Program-made: the position numbers and the translations under genes
Notes under the pieces: generated by a model
The model's input: only the letters and a program-made list of their open reading frames with translations
Databases searched by the model: none
Told to the model about the DNA's origin: nothing
Part shown: positions 1 through 8,100 of the stretch, piece after piece
Layout: each line of letters opens with the position of its first letter
Numbering within the stretch: position 1 is the first letter of the stretch
DNA from: G020348385 sp964580235
GTDB lineage: Bacteria > Acidobacteriota > Aminicenantia > Aminicenantales > Aminicenantaceae
Direction: 5' to 3'
Length of the DNA: 18,424 bases
Assembly: GCA_964580235.1 (NCBI GenBank)
Contig: CAZOJY010000073.1
Coordinates: 1 to 18,424 of the forward strand

Positions 1-55
1 GTACCACTCCTAATTTATGGGCTTCAGTCAGTCCATCACACACCTGTTTAGCTAT
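1..55. repeat. 55-bp exact match to 7713-7767 at the window edge
   Basis: The first 55 bases equal 7713-7767 in kinase C, and the match stops at base 56 (t versus g). The encoded region is the helix before the HRD loop. It may continue beyond the left edge. Confidence 0.8.
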
Positions 56-523
56 TGTTATGGCTTGTCCAGGACTTAACCGTCCCATCCGCCGGATTAG
101 GCTTTTCAAGTCATCCCCAGGCACAAACTCCATCGTGATGTAGTAGTTGCCTTCTTCCTTGCTGAGGTCGTACATCTGGCAGACATTCTTGTGGCGGATC
201 TTCCGGGCGAATTTCAGCTCGTTCCGGAAACGCTCGATGGTTTTCTTGTCTGAGGCAATTTCAGGTTTTATTAATTTTAAGGCAATTTTTTCGTTAACCT
301 CGGTATCCACGGCCTTATAGACTCGCCCCATACCCCCTTTACCCAGTTCTTCGATGATCTGGTAACGTCCGGCAAAAGTGGAGCCTGTGGTCAACTCTTC
401 TTTTGTGCTTTCTATTGTCTTTGTAGGGAGAGCCGCCCCTTCGGAAGGCCCCAGTTGGGTGCCGCATTTGCTGCAAAACTGGCTACCAGAAGGATTTTCG
501 CTATCACACACAGGACACTTCAT
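1..523 (-). CDS. Ser/Thr protein kinase A, N-terminal part (partial)
   Basis: This is the first 174 codons of a Hanks-type Ser/Thr kinase that runs off the left edge just before its HRD catalytic loop. It opens with a zinc ribbon (C3, C6, C17, C20). A linker follows, then the kinase N-lobe with glycine loop GKGGMG at about 61-66, the ATP-binding lysine in ALK at 83 and a probable helix-C glutamate at 102. The ATG at 523 is chosen because it gives the MKCP start shared by all the paralogues, with an AGGGGAG Shine-Dalgarno and the conserved promoter at the same distance as in the other genes. By analogy with kinases C and D, a TM helix and a TolB-like/TPR half should lie beyond the window. It sits downstream of vapBC on the same strand but has its own promoter. 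The kinase call is near certain; the C-terminal type is unknown. Confidence 0.93.
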   Translation of the reverse strand, partial: MKCPVCDSENPSGSQFCSKCGTQLGPSEGAALPTKTIESTKEELTTGSTFAGRYQIIEELGKGGMGRVYKAVDTEVNEKIALKLIKPEIASDKKTIERFRNELKFARKIRHKNVCQMYDLSKEEGNYYITMEFVPGDDLKSLIRRMGRLSPGQAITIAKQVCDGLTEAHKLGVV

Positions 524-555
524 GCTGGTTCTCCCCTTACAGTCATTGTCAAAAG

Positions 556-582
556 ATTATCAATTCACGCGAAAGAATGCAA
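556..582 (-). promoter_or_regulatory. Conserved kinase promoter (kinase A copy)
   Basis: On the minus strand a -35-like TTGCAT (577-582) and a -10 GATAAT (556-561) are separated by 15 bp, and the ATG follows 32 bp after the -10. The same layout occurs before kinases B, C and E. The TGAATT just upstream of GATAAT is invariant, so the block could be an extended -10 promoter or could include a regulator site. Confidence 0.7.
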
Positions 583-619
583 CAGAAGATTGATACGAAG
601 ATATTCAAATTCCTCGATA

Positions 620-1018
620 TTATTCGACAAGCAGGATAGGAATGACTTTTTGGATGTCTTTGAAATGGCGATTCAGGGTAAAGATTTTACAGCCAAATTC
701 TTGGGCAATGATGGCAATGTAACAATCGAGGAGATGGATCGTTTTGCCCTGCTTTTTTAGGTCATAAGAGAGCCTGCCTGCTTTTACCCAGGAGTCTTGT
801 TTTTGATCAATAATGTGGAAGGCTTCCAGAAAATCTTCGATGATGGCGATTTCTTTTGAACTCTTTGTTCCCTGAATCAATTCGGCAATCACAATCTTAG
901 GCACACAGACTTCTGCCTCGGATAGAATTCTGTCCATTTCTTCTGAAATAGGGGAGGATTTGTTCTGAAAATAGTCGATCCAGACTGAGGTGTCGATTAG
1001 AATTTTTTCAGCGCTCAT
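620..1018 (-). CDS. vapC: VapC-type PIN-domain ribonuclease toxin
   Basis: The product is a 132-aa PIN-domain protein, the expected size for VapC, an Mg-dependent RNase that cuts RNA (often tRNA) and is neutralised by VapB. The N-terminal strand ends in ILIDTSVWIDYF with the first acidic residue at D9. Further acidic positions are E46 (VIAELIQG) and D98 (LLDCYIA). At the usual fourth position (TxDxHF) this protein has TLNRHF, so N116 replaces Asp; D121 is nearby. The ATG at 1018 overlaps the vapB stop by 11 bp (coupled translation) and fits the family's short N-terminus. An in-frame ATG at 1033 is possible but would add five residues with a poor Shine-Dalgarno. The family call is firm; whether the N116 change weakens activity is unknown. 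Confidence 0.9.
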   Translation of the reverse strand: MSAEKILIDTSVWIDYFQNKSSPISEEMDRILSEAEVCVPKIVIAELIQGTKSSKEIAIIEDFLEAFHIIDQKQDSWVKAGRLSYDLKKQGKTIHLLDCYIAIIAQEFGCKIFTLNRHFKDIQKVIPILLVE

Positions 1019-1205
1019 TGTGCCTGATCTCATCTGCTGTCTTATCGAAAGCCAGCCTGCCCTTCATGGATTTTATTTTTTCTATTTTTGCTCTCCTGAG
1101 ATAATCATTAATTGCTTCCTTTACTGCAGACGCTTTGCTCTTTGCTTTTGTCTCTTTTAAAAGCTCATCGATGATATCATGCTCGATGGTGACGGTTGTC
1201 CTCAT
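1008..1205 (-). CDS. vapB: VapB-type ribbon-helix-helix antitoxin
   Basis: This 65-aa protein starts MRTTVTIEHDIIDELL, an N-terminal strand and helix of the VapB ribbon-helix-helix type. It continues through KASAVKEAINDYLRR, the second DNA-binding helix, to a basic and acidic C-terminal tail that would bind VapC. The ATG at 1205 is preferred over the ATG at 1229 because AGGAG lies just upstream and family members begin MRTT. It is the first gene of the vapBC pair and overlaps vapC by 11 bp. As in other vapBC operons, the dimer probably represses its own promoter; TGCACA/TGTGCA half-sites upstream are candidate operators. Confidence 0.88.
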   Translation of the reverse strand: MRTTVTIEHDIIDELLKETKAKSKASAVKEAINDYLRRAKIEKIKSMKGRLAFDKTADEIRHNER

Positions 1206-1222
1206 TTGATAACTCCTGTTGT

Positions 1223-1276
1223 TGCACACAATATATTATAACTTAGCTGTGCATAAAAGCAAGAAATAAATGCACA
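1223..1276 (-). promoter_or_regulatory. vapBC promoter with TGCACA/TGTGCA half-sites
   Basis: On the minus strand, -35 TTGCTT (1257-1262) and -10 TATAAT (1235-1240) are 16 bp apart. Inverted 6-bp half-sites flank and overlap them: tgcaca at 1223-1228, tgtgca at 1248-1253 and tgcaca at 1271-1276, with a weaker tgtgct at 1294-1299. The alternating orientation at 23-25 bp steps suggests the binding site for the VapB or VapBC autorepressor. This is inferred from position and symmetry only. Confidence 0.55.
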
Positions 1277-1373
1277 ATATAATAAAACTAATCTGTGCTG
1301 ATCGTAGGATGCTTTTTTATTGATAATTAAGGAATTTTTTTCAATTCGTTCGCGGTGGAGAAGTTAGGAAAAG

Positions 1374-1394
1374 TATGAACGCCTGACCCCGTTA
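1374..1394 (-). repeat. 21-bp GGGGTCAGGC element at the kinase B stop, copy 1
   Basis: The 21 bp reading TAA-C-GGGGTCAGGC and onward on the minus strand match 15289-15309 at 19 of 21 positions. In both copies the first three bases are the stop codon of a kinase gene. It could be a dispersed genomic repeat; GGGGTCAGGC-cored repeats are common near IS200/REP-type elements, but no transposase is visible here. A terminator role is not supported, because no strong stem with a T-run follows. Confidence 0.5.
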
Positions 1395-4310
1395 CTGGAG
1401 GCTAGTTAGTCTAGTGCGGGCGTCTTCGAGTTCGGGGATGCCGGGATCGGCGTTTTGCCAGAGGGCAAGGAATCTCTGGTAATTCTGTTTGGCCAACTGG
1501 CCCCAGCCCTTTTGTTCGAAGATCTTGGCCAAACAGCAATAACTCTTGGCGTAGATGTCCCCGTAATCCAGTCTCCCCAATGTGAGTGGGTGAATCTTCC
1601 CATATTCTTCTGATGCTTCATCCTGATTCCCAGACCTGGAATAGGCAAATGCTAGGGAATCGAGGAACATGGCTCGATCGTTGCCCACTATCCAAGGATG
1701 TCTGTAATACTGGTGAGGCAAAAGAGAAATTGCCTGATTGAAATTTTCGATTGCCTGCGGAAAGCGGTCGATGGCAAGCTGTATCATGCCTGCCAGATGA
1801 TAGAAATACCGGATCTCCTTCTGATTCAAGCCCCCCTCGATCGATTGTCTCAACGCGGCAGCCGTCTTCCGCGCATCGGCCAAGGAATTCATCGCCACCT
1901 CAACAAGCCCCTTGAAGTACAACACGCGTCTCTGAAGGTCCAACCTCACACCGCCCATATCGATCTGAAGGGCATTGTTGCATACCTTCAATGCTTCTTG
2001 GTAATTTCCCTGCCTCATATACATGTAGGCAAGGCGTGTTGAGAGCCATGCCTGCCAGGACCGTTCCTCCACACTTTCTGCCAGCTGAAGGGCCTGTGTG
2101 ACTTGCGCGACAGCATCATCCCATCTTCCCTGGGACACATACAGGTCTCCCAAACAATCCCACCCGTACAGGCGTGCCACTTCTTCAGCTTCTCTTGGAA
2201 GCTTCTGGTATTCGGCTTCCGCGTGGAAAAAATCCTCTTGTGCGTGGTAGATATCGCCCTTTATCCAGTGAGCATGGAAGTGGGTTGGATCGAGCGCCAA
2301 GGCTCTATCTGCTTCAATGTGGGCAAACTCGTATTGTCTCTGGCACAAATAGTTCACAGCATAATTCCCATGAATCCAGGCCACTTCGTCAAATTCGTCC
2401 AGATAGAGTTCAAGAATATGCCCGGCTCTCTCATACAGGCCCTTTGCCATGAAAGTTTCTGCTGCATTTGCGTAGAAGAAGAACCTGTCGTATCTGTTCT
2501 CGATGCAAACTTCATACCGTTCGATGGCCTTGTCCCATTCTTCGATGCTCTTGTATATCAATCCCAGGCGGTTGTTGGCATCACCGTCCTCTGGATAAAG
2601 CACCAACAATCTTTCATAGGCTTCGATCGCTTTGTCAAAAGTGGTCTCTGTTGACCTGTAGTACTCTCCCTGGATTTGGTAGAGCTCCCTTTCCGATACT
2701 CGGTCGCTGAATTCGAAGGCTTTTTGGAAGTACTCTTTGGCTTCGGAAGTGTACCCCAGATTGTTATAGGCTGTTGCAATCGCTTCGTATGCCATGGCAA
2801 ATTCGGGATCGATATCTGTCGCTCGTTCAAGAGACTTGAGCGCTCTTCCATAATCTGCCTGACGGATATATTCCGATCCCTCGGTAAAATATCTCAAAGC
2901 CTCAGGGGAAGATGTAGTTATCTGTCCGACCTGTTCGTCGATATCGGCAGCGATGACTTCATCGGGGATCTCGAAATTCTCCTTTATTCTCCGTGTCAGC
3001 TCGTCTACCATCGAATAGAAACTTCGCTCTCCGGTTCCTTGCACGCTCTCCGAACCGACGAGCTCACCAGAGTTGGCATCCTGGAGAGTTGTGTTTATCC
3101 GGAACATATTGCCGGCTTTTGTGTAATTGCCGACTAAGACGTTTTCCACGCTCCCTCGTCTGGCTAGGTCCCTTAAAATATCGGAGGAGTAAGTTTGTGT
3201 TTCCAATTGCCCAAGCTGGTTCAGGATATCGAACATATTTTCGCCGCTTAGGACACGTAAGTATTGGGATTGGGAGAGGTCGGTTATCAACAGGTCAGAA
3301 AGAGCGGTCCGCCAGTGATCGAGAGTGAGATCTCCTGTGTTGTTTTTGAAATAGAGGATGGCAAGGGATGGTTTGTCTGTGGGTACAGGGGCTGGTTGTC
3401 TCCCAGACCAAGGCTTCCAGATTACAAGAACAAGAGTAGCGACCAAAATCAAGACCAGGAAAGGAAAGAAATAGGTAGGCAGTCCAAAGGGCCGGGTGAA
3501 TTCTTTGAAGGCGATCGATCTTCGCACCTTCGGAACCTTTTTTGTGTCTTTGATGCTTTCCTCGATTTCTGCCAGCTCTGAGCGCAGTTCTCCGGCGCTT
3601 TTATGCCTGTATTCCTTATTTTTTGCCAGGCATTTCATGATGAGCTGGTTCAAGACATCCGGGATTTGAGGGGCCAAAGTCTTGGGATTTTTTGGCATTT
3701 CTTCTATGTGTTTAATGGTGATGCTGATGGGAGTATCACCTGTGAATGGCACCTTGCCTGTGACCATTTCATACAGGATTATGCCCAGAGAATAGATGTC
3801 CGATCGCTGGTCGACACCGGTATCCTGGGCTTGTTCGGGGGACATGTATTCTGGAGTTCCAATCATGTGACCTGATTCTGTCATCCCTCTTGATTTTAGG
3901 GAGCGGGCGATCCCAAAATCCAGGATCTGGGCATTTCCCTCCCTGTCGATCATGACATTGCCGGGTTTGAGGTCGCGGTGAATGACGTCCAACCTGTGGG
4001 CCTCGGCCAGTCCTTCGCTGATTTGCTTGGCGATGGAAACGGCTGTTTCCATGCTGAGCTGCTTTGTCATTTTGATCATGCTTTGGAGGTCTTGGCCCGG
4101 GATGTATTCCATGATGATGAAGTGTGTTCCCTCGTCTTCACCCAGGTGGTACATGCGGCAGACGTTTTTGTGAGCCACCTGCCGCGCGAGACGGAGCTCA
4201 TTGCTGAATCGATCGATTGTTTGTTGGTCACGGGATATTTCAGGGCGCAGGATTTTTAAGGCCACTTCCTGGTTGATTTTTGTGTCCAGCACGCGGTAGA
4301 GGCGGCCCAT
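1392..4310 (-). CDS. TPR-containing Ser/Thr protein kinase B, main reading frame (frameshifted upstream)
   Basis: This long frame (972 codons from the ATG at 4310) encodes most of a Hanks-type kinase. The VALK lysine is at 19, HRDLKPGN at 111-118 (catalytic D113), DFG at 131-133 and the MSPEQ loop near 156-160. A TM helix lies at about 279-298, a TolB/FlgO-like domain at about 310-430, and TPR repeats run to the end. The C-terminal NADPG...EDARTRL signature is shared with kinases C and D. The ATG at 4310 lies inside the glycine loop (GRGGMG), so starting there would lose half of that loop and the zinc ribbon. The real start is at 4477 in another frame. Some 970 codons remain open and conserved, so the break is recent, a sequencing error, or bypassed by -1 frameshifting. 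As read, the product would be defective. Confidence 0.88.
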   Translation of the reverse strand: MGRLYRVLDTKINQEVALKILRPEISRDQQTIDRFSNELRLARQVAHKNVCRMYHLGEDEGTHFIIMEYIPGQDLQSMIKMTKQLSMETAVSIAKQISEGLAEAHRLDVIHRDLKPGNVMIDREGNAQILDFGIARSLKSRGMTESGHMIGTPEYMSPEQAQDTGVDQRSDIYSLGIILYEMVTGKVPFTGDTPISITIKHIEEMPKNPKTLAPQIPDVLNQLIMKCLAKNKEYRHKSAGELRSELAEIEESIKDTKKVPKVRRSIAFKEFTRPFGLPTYFFPFLVLILVATLVLVIWKPWSGRQPAPVPTDKPSLAILYFKNNTGDLTLDHWRTALSDLLITDLSQSQYLRVLSGENMFDILNQLGQLETQTYSSDILRDLARRGSVENVLVGNYTKAGNMFRINTTLQDANSGELVGSESVQGTGERSFYSMVDELTRRIKENFEIPDEVIAADIDEQVGQITTSSPEALRYFTEGSEYIRQADYGRALKSLERATDIDPEFAMAYEAIATAYNNLGYTSEAKEYFQKAFEFSDRVSERELYQIQGEYYRSTETTFDKAIEAYERLLVLYPEDGDANNRLGLIYKSIEEWDKAIERYEVCIENRYDRFFFYANAAETFMAKGLYERAGHILELYLDEFDEVAWIHGNYAVNYLCQRQYEFAHIEADRALALDPTHFHAHWIKGDIYHAQEDFFHAEAEYQKLPREAEEVARLYGWDCLGDLYVSQGRWDDAVAQVTQALQLAESVEERSWQAWLSTRLAYMYMRQGNYQEALKVCNNALQIDMGGVRLDLQRRVLYFKGLVEVAMNSLADARKTAAALRQSIEGGLNQKEIRYFYHLAGMIQLAIDRFPQAIENFNQAISLLPHQYYRHPWIVGNDRAMFLDSLAFAYSRSGNQDEASEEYGKIHPLTLGRLDYGDIYAKSYCCLAKIFEQKGWGQLAKQNYQRFLALWQNADPGIPELEDARTRLTSLQ

Positions 4311-4477
4311 GCCTCCCCGGCCGAGTTCTTCTCGTATCTTTTGGCAAAAATAGTCCCCCGGCGCAGTTCTCTGATGGGCGTTGGGAGAGGTTTGGTGGCC
4401 TCTTCGAGATTAGCCCCGCAGTTCCAGCAGAAGTGGGCATTCTCGGGATTATCTGCCTGGCATTTTACACACTTCAT
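4256..4477 (-). pseudogene. Detached N-terminus of kinase B (zinc ribbon), out of frame
   Basis: From the ATG at 4477 the frame reads MKCVKCQADNPENAHFCWNC, with zinc-ribbon cysteines C3, C6, C17 and C20. It continues to RGTIFAKRYE, which matches the paralogue segment just before the glycine loop. It then departs from the family at about 4331-4337 and stops at 4256. The missing EELGRGGMG appears in the neighbouring frame directly after the break. Paralogues have nine bases between the RY codons and the EEL codons; here there are two, which fits a 7-bp deletion. An upstream in-frame ATG at 4507 is rejected because all paralogues start at MKC, and a GGGGATGG Shine-Dalgarno precedes the 4477 ATG. 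Confidence 0.82.
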
Positions 4478-4510
4478 CGTCTTTCCATCCCCTGATTCCC
4501 GCGCCAAAAG

Positions 4511-4537
4511 ATTATCAATTCATGAGAAAAAAAGCAA
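4511..4537 (-). promoter_or_regulatory. Conserved kinase promoter (kinase B copy)
   Basis: On the minus strand, TTGCTT (4532-4537) and GATAAT (4511-4516) are 15 bp apart, with 33 bp from the -10 to the ATG at 4477, one more than in the paralogues. It is back to back with the TA2 promoter: the two -35 boxes are about 66 bp apart. Confidence 0.7.
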
Positions 4538-4603
4538 GGCATAAGCGTTGATCAGTAGTGAAAGCGAGGAAATCTATTAGCGATATGATATTATCTCATA
4601 ATA

Positions 4604-4632
4604 TTGACAAATATATGATAAAATCATATATT
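4604..4632 (+). promoter_or_regulatory. TA2 promoter with perfect palindromic operator
   Basis: A consensus -35 TTGACA (4604-4609) lies 17 bp before TATATT (4627-4632). A perfect inverted repeat with 9-bp arms, ATATATGAT (4611-4619) and ATCATATAT (4623-4631), separated by 3 bp, fills the spacer and covers the -10. That placement is expected for autorepression by the ribbon-helix-helix antitoxin. An AGGAGA Shine-Dalgarno follows at 4640-4645. Confidence 0.72.
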
Positions 4633-4650
4633 ATATGCTAGGAGATTAAA

Positions 4651-4878
4651 ATGGTCAGAAAAACAATCGCAATGGATGAAGACCTTGTTAAAGATTTGGA
4701 TATTTTCGCCAAGAAAGAGCATCGCGATTTTTCAGGTGCTCTCAGGTATACCCTCCGCATTGGACTTTTAGCGTTGGAAAATCCCGACCTCACAGTTCAG
4801 GAAATCAAGGACATTCTGGAAGCGATGGTCGATTATGAAATGGGCAATGTTTCTGAGTTGGATCTTAAGGACCTGTGA
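4651..4878 (+). CDS. Ribbon-helix-helix (CopG/ParD-like) antitoxin
   Basis: The 75-aa protein begins MVRKTIAMDEDLVKDLDIFA, a strand-helix start typical of ribbon-helix-helix DNA-binding antitoxins. HRDFSGALRYTLRIGLLAL forms the second helix. The acidic C-terminal half (EIKDILEAMVDYEMG) would wrap around and inhibit the toxin. The ATG at 4651 has AGGAGA six bases upstream and sits 18 bp after the -10. Its stop overlaps the toxin start by one base (TGATG). It is divergent from kinase B and probably represses its own promoter through the palindrome over the -10. The TA role is inferred from fold, size and pairing; the exact subfamily is not recognised. Confidence 0.82.
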   Translation: MVRKTIAMDEDLVKDLDIFAKKEHRDFSGALRYTLRIGLLALENPDLTVQEIKDILEAMVDYEMGNVSELDLKDL

Positions 4879-5135
4879 TGCGGCTAGTTGAAACCACAAA
4901 ATTTAAGAGATTACGCAAGAAAATAAAAGAAAACCACGAGAAAGAGGCCTTGGGGCAAGCTGTTTCGAGAATATTGGAATGTCCAGATGTGGGGAAAAGA
5001 CTCAAAGGAGAATTCAAAGAATTGCGATCATTCAGTTACGCCGCGAAAGGGCAGAGCAGGAGGCTGATATACAAAAAGGATGAAGGGACGATTGTTCTCA
5101 TGTCTTTTGGACCAAGAGAAGGGGTGTATAAATAA
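4878..5135 (+). CDS. RelE/ParE-superfamily toxin (TA2)
   Basis: An 85-aa basic protein of RelE/ParE size. It has an N-terminal helical part (KFKRLRKKIKENHEKEAL), a GKRLKGEFKELRSF segment typical of the fold, then SRRLIYKKDEGTIVLMSFGPREGVY, the final beta-strands with the conserved R...Y ending. RelE members cut mRNA at the ribosome and ParE members poison gyrase; which applies here is not clear, and the usual GHR motif is replaced by GPR. The ATG at 4878 gives the classical TGATG overlap with the antitoxin stop, and a GTG at 4875 is the alternative. The stop codon ends 1 bp before the stop codon of the convergent kinase C gene, so there is no room for a terminator between them. Confidence 0.82.
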   Translation: MRLVETTKFKRLRKKIKENHEKEALGQAVSRILECPDVGKRLKGEFKELRSFSYAAKGQSRRLIYKKDEGTIVLMSFGPREGVYK

Positions 5136-5136
5136 T

Positions 5137-8100
5137 TTACCTTGAGGCCAGTGAGGAGAGACGGGTTTTGGCGTCTTCGACTTCAGGGAGGCCAGGATCT
5201 GCGTTCCTCCAGAATTCCAGGAATTTTTCGTAGTTTTCGATAGCTTTGCCCTCCCAGCCCATCTCCTCATAAATCTTTCCCAGCATGTAGAAACTCTTAG
5301 CGTAGACATCGCCGTAATCAAATCTGCCTGTTGCTAGAGACAATGCTCTTTCATATGTTTCTTGAGCGTTCTCTAAGTCGCCTTTCCTGTAATAAGCCAG
5401 TCCCAGGGAGTCGGTAAATACCAAATTTAAATCCGAAGTTGCTGACAACAAAGATAATCCTTTTTCGATATATTCAATAGCCATGGAATAATTCTCTTTT
5501 TCAAGTTCTATCATGCTTTTTAAATAATAATAATCTCTAAACAGTTCTTTATTTGGTGCTTGTTCGGTCATCTCCTTCAGTCTCTCTGCTGTGTTTTCCG
5601 CCTCTTCGATGGATTCCATTTCAAGATGGACTAGACCCATATCACGCAAAATAGCTCTTTGAGTGCCTAAATCTTCCTCTGCGATTGCAGTTCCCCAAAC
5701 TTCCTTCAACTCTTCCATCGCTTGACCAGAATTGCCTAATCGCAGCTCCGCATGAGATAATGAAGAACGCCAAGCCATGCTCCATGTTATCTGACCGAGT
5801 TTTTCTGAAAGTTCAATCCCTTCAAGAATCTTTTCTTTAAAATCCTCGAATTTCCCCTGGAGTAAATACAGACTTTGAAGTCTTAATAGGCCCCAAGCAT
5901 AATCGAGCGGCTCATCCCGTTCTATGAGCTTCCTATATTCCTGTCCAGCTTTCTGTAAATTCCCCATGTAAAAGTAGATGTCCCCTTTACTTCTGATATT
6001 CTGCCAAGAATCGGGATTGAATGAAAGGGCTTTGTCCGCTTCAGCGATAGCGAGGTCGTATTTTCCCTGATAGCGATAAGTCAAGGCCAAACTTCGGCGG
6101 ATAAAATCACTGTCTTTTATATTATTTATGTGACTTTCAAGGACTTCTATGGCCTTGTCGTATAATCCCTCAGCACAGTACGTATTGGCTAGGTTCGTGT
6201 AGATGACAACATCTTCAGTTTTGTAATTAACACATATTTTATAATGTTCGATGGCTTTTTCCCTGTCTCCTAAGCGACTGTACAAAATGGCGAGTGCATT
6301 GTTTCCTGTGATGTCATCGGGATAAAGCTGGATCAACTTCTCGAAAGCTTCAAGAGACTTGTCCCATGTTTTTTCGGACTGTTGCATGTAGAATTGTCCT
6401 TGAATGTTGTATTTCTCCCTGTCTGATAGTCTGTCACTCACCTCTAATGCCATCATCAAAGCTTTCTTTTCTTCAGCAAAATAAGCAAGATTGCCGTAGG
6501 ACCAGGCCATGGCCAGGTAAGCGGATGCAAACTCAGGGTCGATTTCGACAGCTTTTTCCATATATTCGATGACCTTCTTGTAATCGCCTTTTATGTCGTA
6601 CCGGATTCCCTCTACGTAATATTTGTATGCCTCAGGTGAGCTGGTGGTGACAATTCCAATGTCCTTGTCTATGTCGCTGGCGATCTCTTCCGGGGTAAGT
6701 CTGAAATTGGCCTTGACGCGTCTTGTCAGTTCATCCACCATGGAGAAAATGCTCTGTTCGCCTGTTCCCGAAATGGACTCTGAATCTATGTGTTCCAGCG
6801 TTATTGCATCTTGAAGAATCACGTTGATCCTGAATTCATCACCGGCTTTTGCATAGGCTCCTGTCAGGACGTGGGTAGCGTGACCTTGAGTAGCTACCTG
6901 TTTGAGGACATCTGAGGAATAGGCTTTTGCTTCTGCTTGATTTAACCGGTTGAGTATATTAATGAGTTTGTCTTCGCTTAAAACCCGGAGGTGTCTCGAT
7001 TGTGTGAGATCAGCTATTAGTAGATTGGTGAGCATGGTTCGCCAATGATTCAGCCCATTGTCTCCTGTGTTATTTTTGAAATACATGATGGCAAGGGACG
7101 GTTTATCGGATGGGGGAGTGGGAGTTATTTCTTTTTGAGGAAGGAGTTGCCAGATCACTATTGCGGCAATGATGACGCCGATCACGATCAGCGCCGGAAT
7201 AAAGATCTTTCTGGGACTTAATTGAACGGTTATTTCTCGAGATGTTAAGGGCCTTTTCTTCGGGATAACCTTTTCTGTCGTTGGGATGCCCTGTTCTATA
7301 GCAGATAGATCGGAACACAGTTCCTGTGAGTTCGGATATCTTTGTTCCCTTTCCTTCTCGAGGCATCTCAGGATTACCCGTCCGAGATCATCCGGGATCT
7401 GAGGATTCAGCTCTTTTGGATCCTTGGGTGTTTCGCTTTTGTGTTTTACTCCGATGGTGAAGGGAGTGTCTCCCTCGAATGGCGTCTGGCCGGTCACCAT
7501 CTCGTATAAGATGATTCCCAGCGAATAGATATCCGATCGTTGATCCGTCTCTTTCCCATCGACCTGTTCAGGGCTCATGTAATCGGGGGTGCCGATCATC
7601 ACGCCTGCCCCGGTGATGCCTTTTCCTTCGAGGGAGCGGGCGATCCCAAAATCCATGATGCGCGCATTCCCATCCTGGTCGATCATGATGTTCTGGGGTT
7701 TGAGATCGCGGTGTACCACTCCTAATTTATGGGCTTCAGTCAGTCCATCACACACCTGTTTAGCTATGGTTATGGCTTGACCTGCGCTGAATCGTCCCAT
7801 CCGCCGGATCATGCCCTTTAGATCATCCCCGTTCACATATTCCATCGTGATGTAATAATTGCCCTTTTTCTTGCTGAGGTCGTACATCTGGCAGACATTT
7901 TTGTGGCGGATCTTGCGTGCGAATTTTAGTTCGTTCCGGAAGCGCTCTATCGTCTTTTTATCGGCAGCGATCTCTGGTTTGATAAGCTTCAAGGCAACCT
8001 TCTCATTGACTTCTGTATCGAGAGCTTTATAAACCCGTCCCATCCCGCCTCTGCCCAGTTCTTCGATGATCTGGTATCGCCCTGCAAACGTAGCGCCGGT

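Noticed and set aside
455..760. 101-codon plus-strand frame over the kinase A start and the vapC end
   Set aside because: It crosses the kinase A promoter and two real genes on the other strand and shows no initiation signal.
1320..1350. A short GAATT/AATTC hairpin with a T-run as terminator after kinase B
   Set aside because: The stem is only five A/T-rich pairs with a T-rich loop, too weak to call a terminator.
2103..2654. 183-codon plus-strand frame inside kinase B
   Set aside because: It is fully antisense to the TPR region of kinase B, with no promoter or RBS and a non-globular composition.
4256..4345. Programmed -1 ribosomal frameshifting to rescue kinase B
   Set aside because: The phase needed is -1 and an AAAAG run is nearby, but no X-XXY-YYZ heptamer is in the correct frame, I saw no clear downstream stem, and the spacing against paralogues shows about 7 bp missing. 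Deletion or sequence error is simpler.
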